Positions 1 through 3,970 of a stretch of 5,537 bases of DNA are shown here, one piece after another. A program made the translations under genes and the position numbers. Source of the stretch: a bacterium (lineage in GTDB: Bacteria > Patescibacteriota > Patescibacteriia > UBA1558 > GWA2-36-10); assembly GCA_030690875.1 (NCBI GenBank), contig JAUYFP010000111.1, positions 1 through 5,537 of the forward strand. The letters run 5' to 3'. The stretch's first letter is position 1. Each line of letters opens with the position of its first letter. Under the pieces are notes generated by a model, which worked only from the letters and a program-made list of their open reading frames with translations, had not been told where the DNA came from and ran no database searches.

Positions 1-24
1 AACCCACCGAAGCGTTGATGGGTT
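1..24. terminator. Terminator-like hairpin at window edge
   Basis: Positions 1-8 pair with 17-24. On the minus strand this is an 8-bp stem with one G-U wobble; on the plus strand that pair is a C-A mismatch. On the plus strand a run of six T (23-28) follows, so it could end a gene lying left of the window. On the minus strand it would end RNA-1, but the T tail would be outside the window and cannot be seen. Confidence 0.6.
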
Positions 25-232
25 TTTTATAAATAGGGAGCCTCCTTCAGCAACCAAGCAAACCCGTGAAGGTTGCTCTTACAGCCAGCTGGACTTTTGG
101 CTTTATGTGCTTGGGGAAGCTCCCATGAGTTTGGGGGCCGCTTTGACCAGTGGATCCAGGTGAGGTCAACTTGGTGGGTAAACCCCTTACCAGGATGTTG
201 TTCAGACAAAGCGGCCCGATTCCAATGTACAG
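1..232 (-). ncRNA. Unidentified structured small RNA (RNA-1), about 230 nt
   Basis: No credible protein gene lies here, but the minus strand folds into two domains. Domain I is closed by a perfect 11-bp stem (217-207 with 145-135) and holds an arm built from CAAC/GTTG (200-197/170-167), TGGT/ACCA (192-189/175-172) and GGG/CCC (186-184/178-176). Domain II is closed by a 10-bp stem (124-115 with 45-36) containing one wobble, U118-G42, that would be an A-C mismatch on the plus strand; this sets the strand. Inside is a 7-bp stem (114-108 with 60-54), a small AGCC/GGCT hairpin (102-99/86-83), and AGCAA (77-73), which can pair with UUGCU (53-49) just 3' of the 7-bp stem, giving a pseudoknot. A consensus promoter lies directly upstream and a terminator-like hairpin lies at the end. 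I see no SRP GGAA tip, no RNase P P4 motif and no tmRNA ends. The RNA is inferred; its function is unknown. Confidence 0.7.
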
Positions 233-238
233 ATTAGT

Positions 239-268
239 ATTATAGCGCAATATATAATTATATGTCAA
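239..268 (-). promoter_or_regulatory. Consensus sigma-70-type promoter of RNA-1
   Basis: On the minus strand there is TTGACA (268-263), an 18-base spacer, and TATAAT (244-239): both boxes match consensus 6 of 6. Expected start of transcription is about 230-232, a few bases before the first stem of RNA-1. The -35 box is formed by the last codons of the upstream lipoprotein gene (CTT GAC ATA TAA), so the RNA start is anchored in that gene's 3' end. Confidence 0.85.
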
Positions 269-815
269 GAGGAGCCACGACTTGCCAATTAGCTATTTCT
301 AGATTTACAAATTGAATTAAAAAAGCGCTTCCCGGATTTTCGGTATCTAAAATATCATATTCTACATTGGCTATAAAGCAACCTTCACAATATTCAGGCA
401 TTATGCCACTTACTCTGGGTAAAGATTGGCTCAAGCGTAGATATTCTTTGGAGCTGGAAATATATTTTATGGCAATATCGGAAACTTTATCAAATTCGGC
501 TTGCTCTTTAAGTTCTAATTCTCTAGCTTCCTCGGTCGGTTTTGGTTGAGGCCTGCCATTAACAATAATATCATTGTCGTCAATAATCACAGGGAGGTCA
601 TTTTCCAAATTATCTGAGCTTGAAGTATTATTTGCTTTATTATTGCTATTGGTGTTGCTATTTGGGGATTTATCCAGCCAGGAGCTTTCGTAGTCATTGG
701 TATTTTGACTTTCAGTGCTGAGCTGATTGTTATTATTATTTTTAAAATTCAAACAGCCACTAGTTAATAATATAATTAGCAAATAAACAAAGAGTAATTT
801 TTTGTTTTTTAGCAT
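258..815 (-). CDS. Predicted lipoprotein, hypothetical
   Basis: A 185-residue secreted lipoprotein of unknown function. Residues 1-20 form a signal peptide with lysines at 4-6, a hydrophobic core and the lipobox LTSGC; Cys21 would be the lipidated residue, so the protein is membrane-anchored and faces outward. Residues 22-73 are a low-complexity Asn/Ser-rich linker. The folded part is about 94-185: a charged helix, then strands around a Cys-x2-Cys pair (C143, C146). Patescibacteria have lipoproteins with a comparable C-terminal Cys-x2-Cys strand domain, but I do not assign a family. The ATG start is supported by the signal peptide. There is no Shine-Dalgarno, and the -10 box lies 6 bases before ATG, so the mRNA appears leaderless. 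No separate terminator is visible; the last codons overlap the RNA-1 promoter. Confidence 0.85.
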   Translation of the reverse strand: MLKNKKLLFVYLLIILLTSGCLNFKNNNNNQLSTESQNTNDYESSWLDKSPNSNTNSNNKANNTSSSDNLENDLPVIIDDNDIIVNGRPQPKPTEEARELELKEQAEFDKVSDIAIKYISSSKEYLRLSQSLPRVSGIMPEYCEGCFIANVEYDILDTENPGSAFLIQFVNLEIANWQVVAPLDI

Positions 816-821
816 GGTTTA

Positions 822-830
822 ATTATAGCA
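822..830 (-). promoter_or_regulatory. Extended -10 promoter of the lipoprotein gene
   Basis: The minus strand reads TG (830-829), C, TATAAT (827-822), an extended -10 element. At 17 bases upstream there is only a weak -35 (CTGAAG), which falls in the preceding terminator. Six bases separate TATAAT from the ATG, so transcription should start at or next to the A of the start codon. Confidence 0.7.
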
Positions 831-865
831 TAAAAAAGAAAGAGCTTCAGCCCAGCTGAAGCTCT
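831..865 (-). terminator. Rho-independent terminator of the membrane-protein gene
   Basis: A perfect 11-bp stem (841-851 with 855-865) with a 3-base loop is followed on the minus strand by TTCTTTTTT (840-832). It lies 9 bases after the stop codon of the gene ending at 875 and separates it from the lipoprotein gene. Confidence 0.9.
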
Positions 866-874
866 AATAGTTTT

Positions 875-1261
875 TTATTTTAGACAAGTTTGGGCTTTAT
901 ATATTTCCAAGGGGCTAGGAACAGAGCCAGCAATTATTTCTTGCAACCTTTCCGGACTTACTTTTGAGGCCATACAGTCGCTGGTAGCTGGGTCAAGACT
1001 GGTGGGTAATTGGCTGACATCTACGCCCATATCATAAAGTGTTTTTTCCTGTGTGTTGCTTAGAGCTGGATGATCATAGTTAGCGTTAATCTCGGTTTTA
1101 TCAGCTGGCTGATAGTCGCTCATTTTGGAACTCAGATAAGAGTTTATCATATTGCCAACTATTTTGTTTTTCAGATTGCCCGGATTAAAAAAGAAAATAA
1201 TTACCAGAGCAATGATTATTAGGAGTAGAATAATTAATAAAAATTGAATGATTTTTTTCAT
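875..1261 (-). CDS. Membrane-anchored hypothetical protein
   Basis: A 128-residue protein with a short basic N-terminus (MKK) and one strongly hydrophobic helix at about 4-25, then NPGN, suggesting an N-in anchor with the rest outside. Residues 26-60 are a polar stalk. Residues 61-128 look like a small helical domain with the pattern DHP-L-x2-QE-L--GVD---LP---DP at 63-91 and two cysteines, C96 and C126, which could form a disulfide. The C-terminal half resembles a small uncharacterised module I associate with Patescibacteria envelope proteins, but I cannot name a family. No Shine-Dalgarno precedes the ATG; the leader of about 28 bases is A/T only near the start codon. It has its own promoter and terminator, so it is monocistronic. 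Confidence 0.82.
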   Translation of the reverse strand: MKKIIQFLLIILLLIIIALVIIFFFNPGNLKNKIVGNMINSYLSSKMSDYQPADKTEINANYDHPALSNTQEKTLYDMGVDVSQLPTSLDPATSDCMASKVSPERLQEIIAGSVPSPLEIYKAQTCLK

Positions 1262-1295
1262 TTTATTTATTTTAAAAATTAAATACGATGCTGAA

Positions 1296-1324
1296 ATTAT
1301 ACTATATTTTTGCTGTTTTGAAAA
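1296..1324 (-). promoter_or_regulatory. Promoter of the membrane-protein gene
   Basis: The minus strand has TATAAT (1301-1296) and, 17 bases upstream, TTTTCA (1324-1319), which matches the -35 consensus at 4 of 6. Expected start is about 1289, giving a leader of about 28 bases without a ribosome binding site. Confidence 0.65.
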
Positions 1325-1342
1325 TAAATCATAATTTATAGC

Positions 1343-1371
1343 TTGACAAATAAATCAATAATTTATATAGT
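1343..1371 (+). promoter_or_regulatory. Promoter of the zinc-ribbon microprotein unit
   Basis: TTGACA (1343-1348), a 17-base spacer and TATAGT (1366-1371; 5 of 6) make a strong promoter. Start of transcription is expected near 1378, giving a leader of about 44 bases that contains two ACTTTCA copies (1389-1395, 1401-1407), each followed by a G-rich stretch. Confidence 0.8.
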
Positions 1372-1406
1372 AAATAATGTCCTAGCACACTTTCAGGGGG
1401 ACTTTC

Positions 1407-1413
1407 AAGGAGG
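1407..1413 (+). promoter_or_regulatory. Strong Shine-Dalgarno, unusual for this window
   Basis: AAGGAGG at 1407-1413 lies 8 bases before the ATG at 1422, the canonical distance. It decides the start of the 57-residue zinc-ribbon gene. It is the only clear Shine-Dalgarno I see in the window. Confidence 0.85.
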
Positions 1414-1421
1414 GCGTCACA

Positions 1422-1595
1422 ATGTGGCAGCAATATTACTGCTATCAATGTGGCCACTGGGTTTTTCATCTAAAAGGAATTTGCTCCAACTGTGGTCGCG
1501 TCTGGCAACCAATCCGGCCGGAAAATCCACCACCTAACAATCAACCCACTCCACCCTATCATGGCCTTAATCAGGTCATCAAACTAGTTTCCTGA
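1422..1595 (+). CDS. Zinc-ribbon microprotein, 57 residues
   Basis: A short gene starting at ATG 1422 and ending at TGA 1593-1595. The product begins MWQQYYC and carries two knuckles, CYQCG (C7, C10) and CSNCG (C21, C24), with 10 residues between them: a single rubredoxin/zinc-ribbon type metal site. Residues 30-45 are proline- and asparagine-rich, then a short hydrophobic tail (QVIKLVS). It is likely a soluble cytoplasmic protein or the regulatory piece of a larger complex; the partner is unknown. Support is strong: TTGACA-17-TATAGT promoter, AAGGAGG at ideal spacing, and a terminator whose stem begins at the stop codon. It has higher G+C than its neighbours. A longer overlapping frame at 1343-1537 has no such support. 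The transcript could also act as RNA, but the Cys pattern argues for protein. Confidence 0.8.
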   Translation: MWQQYYCYQCGHWVFHLKGICSNCGRVWQPIRPENPPPNNQPTPPYHGLNQVIKLVS

Positions 1596-1628
1596 GCGCT
1601 GTCATCACGACGGCGCTCAATTTTTTTT
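1593..1628 (+). terminator. Rho-independent terminator of the zinc-ribbon unit
   Basis: An 11-bp stem (1593-1603 with 1609-1619) has a 5-base loop and one U-G wobble at 1600/1612 that pairs only in plus-strand RNA, followed by eight T (1621-1628). The stem starts with the TGA stop codon itself. The minus strand has no T run after the hairpin, so it is a poor terminator for the gene at 1652-1855. Confidence 0.93.
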
Positions 1629-1651
1629 GAAATCCAAGATATTGCTTAGTA

Positions 1652-1855
1652 TTACAATAATTCGGAATAAGCGCTAGTCATAGTGTCTAGCATACTAGGC
1701 AAGATAAACATTAGGATAATTAAGGGTATGACAAAAAATAGCAGTGACAAAACCAGACTCCAAATAAACATTTTTTTGGCAGCCATGGTTATTTTATACA
1801 TTTCGTCGATTTTTTGTTCCAAAGCCGTTATTTTTTTGACTAATTCTTCTTCCAT
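1652..1855 (-). CDS. Small membrane protein with N-terminal coiled coil
   Basis: A 67-residue protein. Residues 1-27 are charged with heptad-like spacing (L5, I9, L12, I16, M19), a likely short coiled coil in the cytoplasm. Residues 30-54 are a long hydrophobic stretch with a central proline (P44), either one membrane helix or a tight hairpin. The end (55-67) is polar. Similar small proteins are frequent in Patescibacteria, and their function is not known to me. It is divergent from greA, with which it shares an intergenic region of about 90 bases. Its promoter is an extended -10 and the leader of about 19 bases is A/T-rich without Shine-Dalgarno. The overlapping plus-strand frame (1683-1901) is a shadow. 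No clear terminator of its own follows. Confidence 0.75.
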   Translation of the reverse strand: MEEELVKKITALEQKIDEMYKITMAAKKMFIWSLVLSLLFFVIPLIILMFILPSMLDTMTSAYSELL

Positions 1856-1880
1856 AATAAATTTTAATTTTAATAAGTAT

Positions 1881-1889
1881 ATTATAGCA
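1881..1889 (-). promoter_or_regulatory. Extended -10 promoter of the small membrane-protein gene
   Basis: The minus strand reads TG (1889-1888), C, TATAAT (1886-1881). No good -35 is seen at the proper distance. Start is expected about 1874, giving a leader of about 19 bases. Confidence 0.65.
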
Positions 1890-1930
1890 ATAAATTGCTG
1901 ACTAAGCTATCAATAATCTAATTTATCAAG

Positions 1931-1936
1931 TATAAT
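1931..1936 (+). promoter_or_regulatory. -10 box of greA, leaderless start
   Basis: TATAAT at 1931-1936 lies 7 bases before the greA ATG at 1944. Transcription should begin within one base of the start codon, and there is no Shine-Dalgarno. At 17 bases upstream the -35 is poor (TATCAA). Confidence 0.7.
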
Positions 1937-1943
1937 AGCTATC

Positions 1944-2444
1944 ATGAGAGTACCAATCAGAAAAGGTGGTAAATATACTTATATCAAGCCAGATCCCTAT
2001 ATCACTTCGGAAAAGCTGGCTGAGCTTAAAATAGAGCTGGAAAAATTAAAAAAACATATTCATCCTCAGCTGGCCAGCGAAGTAAAAAGACTGGCCCTAA
2101 TGGGCGACTTTTCGGAAAACGCGGCTTATCAGATTGCCAAAGGAAAATTGCGTGGCTTAAACGAAAAAATATCCAAAATTGAAAAGCAAATCGTCAGCGC
2201 TCAAATCATTGATACTAAAAATAAAGCGGACAGCGCTCAAATCGGCGCTCTCATAACTCTTGAATTTGAAAATAATAAAAAGCAGTACCGAATTTTGGGA
2301 TCACTAGAAACTGATCCGTCCAAAGGAGTAATTTCTTATAGCTCGCCTCTTGGCCAAGCGCTGATAAATAAAAAACTTGGCGATAGCGTAGAAATAAAAC
2401 TAGGAGATAAAAGCGTCAAATATAAAATAATAAAAATAGAGTAA
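1944..2444 (+). CDS. greA: Transcription elongation factor GreA/GreB
   Basis: A 166-residue Gre factor. It enters the secondary channel of RNA polymerase and stimulates cleavage of backtracked RNA, rescuing stalled complexes. Residues about 21-90 are the N-terminal antiparallel coiled coil; its tip carries GDFSENAAY (54-62), with D55 and E58 matching the conserved acidic pair that coordinates the second metal ion. Residues about 95-166 are the FKBP-like C-terminal domain with the signature SPLGQALINKKLGD (134-147). The coiled coil is preceded by about 20 extra basic residues (RKGGKYTYIKPDPYIT), compared with E. coli GreA, which starts near the helix; related extensions occur in Patescibacteria Gre proteins. 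A start at 1944 agrees with the -10 box and with this conserved-looking extension. It is a single gene with its own promoter and terminator. GreA versus GreB cannot be settled by eye; GreA is more likely. Confidence 0.95.
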   Translation: MRVPIRKGGKYTYIKPDPYITSEKLAELKIELEKLKKHIHPQLASEVKRLALMGDFSENAAYQIAKGKLRGLNEKISKIEKQIVSAQIIDTKNKADSAQIGALITLEFENNKKQYRILGSLETDPSKGVISYSSPLGQALINKKLGDSVEIKLGDKSVKYKIIKIE

Positions 2445-2450
2445 AAAGAA

Positions 2451-2479
2451 AAAAACCTTCTGTCAGACAGAAGGTTTTT
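2451..2479. terminator. Bidirectional terminator between greA and RNA-2
   Basis: A perfect inverted repeat is centred on 2465: A5-CCTTCTGTC pairs with GACAGAAGG-T5. It lies 7 bases after the greA stop and ends greA on the plus strand. On the minus strand it is followed by a further T-rich tract (TTTTTTTCTTTTT, 2455-2443), so it can also end RNA-2. Confidence 0.92.
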
Positions 2480-2665
2480 CTAGGATCGAGAGAAAGTACA
2501 AATTAGGGAGGGTGCCGCTTTAGAGGTCTGGAGCATTAGCTAGACTCTTTGTTATTTGGTGTCCCGACCTGAGTAGGACCCGAAGGTTCTGGTCAGAACT
2601 GAGTCGTTGCTACCGCGGTCTACACTTATGCCACAAAGGCCAAAAAAACAGCACCCACCTTTAAC
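2451..2665 (-). ncRNA. Unidentified structured RNA (RNA-2), possibly 6S-like, about 215 nt
   Basis: A 303-base gap between greA and the mnmA operon forms one clean minus-strand unit: promoter, structured body, terminator. The body is closed by a 15-position stem (2659-2645 with 2521-2507), 14 pairs with one T-T mismatch (2657/2509). Two of its pairs (2650-2516, 2648-2518) are G-U on the minus strand but A-C on the plus strand, which sets the strand. Inside are GUGU/ACAC (2625-2622/2562-2559) stacked on GACC/GGUC (2620-2617/2569-2566), GUAG/CUAC (2613-2610/2576-2573), and a 5-bp hairpin GUUCU-GACC-AGAAC (2599-2586) whose loop can pair with GGUC (2580-2577). On the 3' side lies a separate 10-bp bulged hairpin (2548-2522). 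A closed stem, an open middle with a side hairpin and a terminal arm recall 6S RNA, but I cannot confirm it. SRP, RNase P and tmRNA signatures are missing. Confidence 0.7.
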
Positions 2666-2671
2666 TTGGGT

Positions 2672-2700
2672 AGTTTAGTCAATATTTGAGTTTTTGTCAA
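2672..2700 (-). promoter_or_regulatory. Promoter of RNA-2 with overlapping inverted repeat
   Basis: The minus strand has TTGACA (2700-2695), a 17-base spacer and TAAACT (2677-2672; 4 of 6). Start is expected about 2665, six bases before the closing stem of RNA-2. An 8-bp inverted repeat (2685-2692 with 2699-2706) straddles the -35 box and might be an operator. Confidence 0.75.
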
Positions 2701-2703
2701 CTC

Positions 2704-2727
2704 AAAAACCGCTAAAAAGCGGTTTTT
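2704..2727 (-). terminator. Terminator of the mnmA operon
   Basis: A 10-bp stem (2704-2713 with 2718-2727), AAAAACCGCT with AGCGGTTTTT around a 4-base loop, lies 20 bases after the last stop of the operon. It has a T run on both strands and so could work both ways. It insulates RNA-2, whose promoter begins 4 bases further on. Confidence 0.88.
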
Positions 2728-2747
2728 AGGTGTATAAATTTTATAAA

Positions 2748-3344
2748 TTATTTTTCAATGACAATGAATTCACCCTCTTTCAAAGCGTGAATTGGCAAGC
2801 TAGTATCGCCGTATTTTTCTAGTTCTCTGTAAGCTTCCTCCCAATCTATTGGACCTCGGGGATCATCAGCGCCATAATTAGATTTGTAATGAGCTATAAA
2901 TTTAATTGGGACTAAGCCAAAACCATCCATAGTTTGACGCCAATCACAGGTCCAAAAATGCTTAGCCAAAGCATGGGAACTAGCTGAACTAGTAGCGATA
3001 GTTTTGCCTGACCATAAATTGGCTAAATCAAATTGTTTTAGCCAGTATTGGATTAAATGGTCGTCTCCGCCATGAATTATTAAAGCGTCTGACGCTTTCA
3101 CTTGCTCAATAAATTTTTCTGGGTAGGCCAAGTCAAATGAAGGATTTATGCCACTGGGTAATATTTTTTTGATATCAGCCAGGTGCTCTTGGTAGACGCT
3201 TTCCCAATCCTCTCTTTTTTGGGCGAAAAAGCAAAGCAATATTTTTGGCTTTTTGCCTAAATTTTTAAGAATCTCCGCTACATACAGTTTATTTTTTTCA
3301 GGATTTTTCCTCAGTCCGCCGGAATTAATAACGTATTTTGTCAT
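2748..3344 (-). CDS. Peptidase S51 / type 1 glutamine amidotransferase-like protein
   Basis: A 198-residue cytoplasmic protein with the flavodoxin-like fold expected of the S51 (dipeptidase E) family, whose members cleave Asp-X dipeptides or the cyanophycin dipeptide. Visible landmarks are a first strand near 35-41, IIHGGDDHLIQYWL (89-102) matching the family's GG-[GD]-x-T/H-x-L loop, SSASS (119-123) at the nucleophile elbow, and FIAHYKS (149-155) with H152 as the likely catalytic His. The classic G-x-S-A-G elbow is changed to T-S-S-A-S, keeping the Ser (S120) but losing both glycines, so activity may be altered. Length is a little below dipeptidase E (about 230). It is the last gene of the mnmA operon, starting 2 bases after the preceding stop. 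Substrate is unknown. Family confident; enzyme activity not. Confidence 0.8.
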   Translation of the reverse strand: MTKYVINSGGLRKNPEKNKLYVAEILKNLGKKPKILLCFFAQKREDWESVYQEHLADIKKILPSGINPSFDLAYPEKFIEQVKASDALIIHGGDDHLIQYWLKQFDLANLWSGKTIATSSASSHALAKHFWTCDWRQTMDGFGLVPIKFIAHYKSNYGADDPRGPIDWEEAYRELEKYGDTSLPIHALKEGEFIVIEK

Positions 3345-3346
3345 GT

Positions 3347-3967
3347 TTATTTTATTATAATACCTAAAGTTTGTTGATACAAATTTTTAATCTTATTAAT
3401 AATTTCTGGATTATTCAAAAATTCTTTTGTTTGTCTTAAAATTTTGTCAGCCATACCATTTTCAAATGGTAAAAGTCTAATAAAATTTTCATAATCCTCT
3501 ACCTCTAAGGGCTTTTTATTTTTATAAATATTTTTAACCATTCGATTATATTTTTTTACCCCAGCGATATCTTCACCATTAGGGTTTAAAGCATAATCAA
3601 GGTAATTGAGATATTTTTTAATACCAATAATTTGGGCATCATTGATATCTTGAAGAATTTTTATAGAAGTACTATGTAACCACCAATTTTTTTTATTTTC
3701 CTGACTAAAAAGATCAGGAAAAATAAGACTACTTATTTTTTTATATTTTAAGTCATAAATATTGTGCGTCTGCCAGCCTTTTTTGAAATCAGTATCAGCC
3801 CAGTTTTTATTTAAACATATTTCGGCGTGAGTAAGATTTCTATTTATTGTAGTAACATAGCGACTATCAGGATAGATTGCCCCAGCCAAATAAGCTGGCA
3901 AATTTTTTATTTGATAGCTATCTTTGAGTTCAAGGGCAAATCTAATATGGGTTGCCTCTAGAGACAT
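3347..3967 (-). CDS. Zinc-dependent phospholipase C-like protein
   Basis: A 206-residue, mostly helical protein without signal peptide or membrane helix. Its N-terminal half carries a metal-ligand series typical of the zinc-dependent phospholipase C/S1-P1 type fold: THIRFAL (H7), LAGAIYPDSRY (D34), LTHAE (H47), GWQTHNIYD (H68, D72), then H98 and D107/D110. The G-x2-x-H-x3-D piece and the GA-x-x-PD piece are the most diagnostic. If active, it would be a cytoplasmic metal-dependent phosphoesterase; the substrate cannot be told. Residues 120-206 have no motif I recognise. It lies 3 bases after the HEPN-like gene and 2 bases before the S51-like gene, so it is translated within the operon. The alternative is an HD-like hydrolase, but the order of ligands fits that less well. 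Confidence 0.6.
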   Translation of the reverse strand: MSLEATHIRFALELKDSYQIKNLPAYLAGAIYPDSRYVTTINRNLTHAEICLNKNWADTDFKKGWQTHNIYDLKYKKISSLIFPDLFSQENKKNWWLHSTSIKILQDINDAQIIGIKKYLNYLDYALNPNGEDIAGVKKYNRMVKNIYKNKKPLEVEDYENFIRLLPFENGMADKILRQTKEFLNNPEIINKIKNLYQQTLGIIIK

Positions 3968-3970
3968 AAG

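Noticed and set aside
27..268. Minus-strand frames of 60 and 73 residues inside the RNA-1 region
   Set aside because: They have no ribosome site or recognisable motif, overlap each other in different frames, one spans the consensus promoter, and the DNA is better explained by nested RNA stems.
367..549. Plus-strand frame antisense to the lipoprotein gene
   Set aside because: Shadow of a gene with a clear signal peptide and lipobox; no promoter or ribosome site on the plus strand.
1343..1537. 64-codon plus-strand frame beginning at TTG
   Set aside because: Its start codon is the -35 box itself, so it could not be in the transcript. The zinc-ribbon frame inside it has the Shine-Dalgarno and cysteine pattern.
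1683..1901. 72-codon plus-strand frame
   Set aside because: Antisense shadow of the small membrane protein, and it runs through both divergent promoters.
2607..2620. T-box-like string CTACCGCGG on the plus strand
   Set aside because: It resembles the 3' half of the T-box antiterminator (ACCGCGG), but the UGGN needed for tRNA pairing is missing, no plus-strand gene follows, and the wobble pairs place the RNA on the minus strand.
2451..2700. SRP RNA, RNase P RNA or tmRNA as identity of RNA-2
   Set aside because: No GGAA-tipped SRP helix 8, no RNase P P4 motif, no tRNA-like ends with CCA. The GGGTGCTGTTT start is only a weak resemblance to 4.5S RNA.
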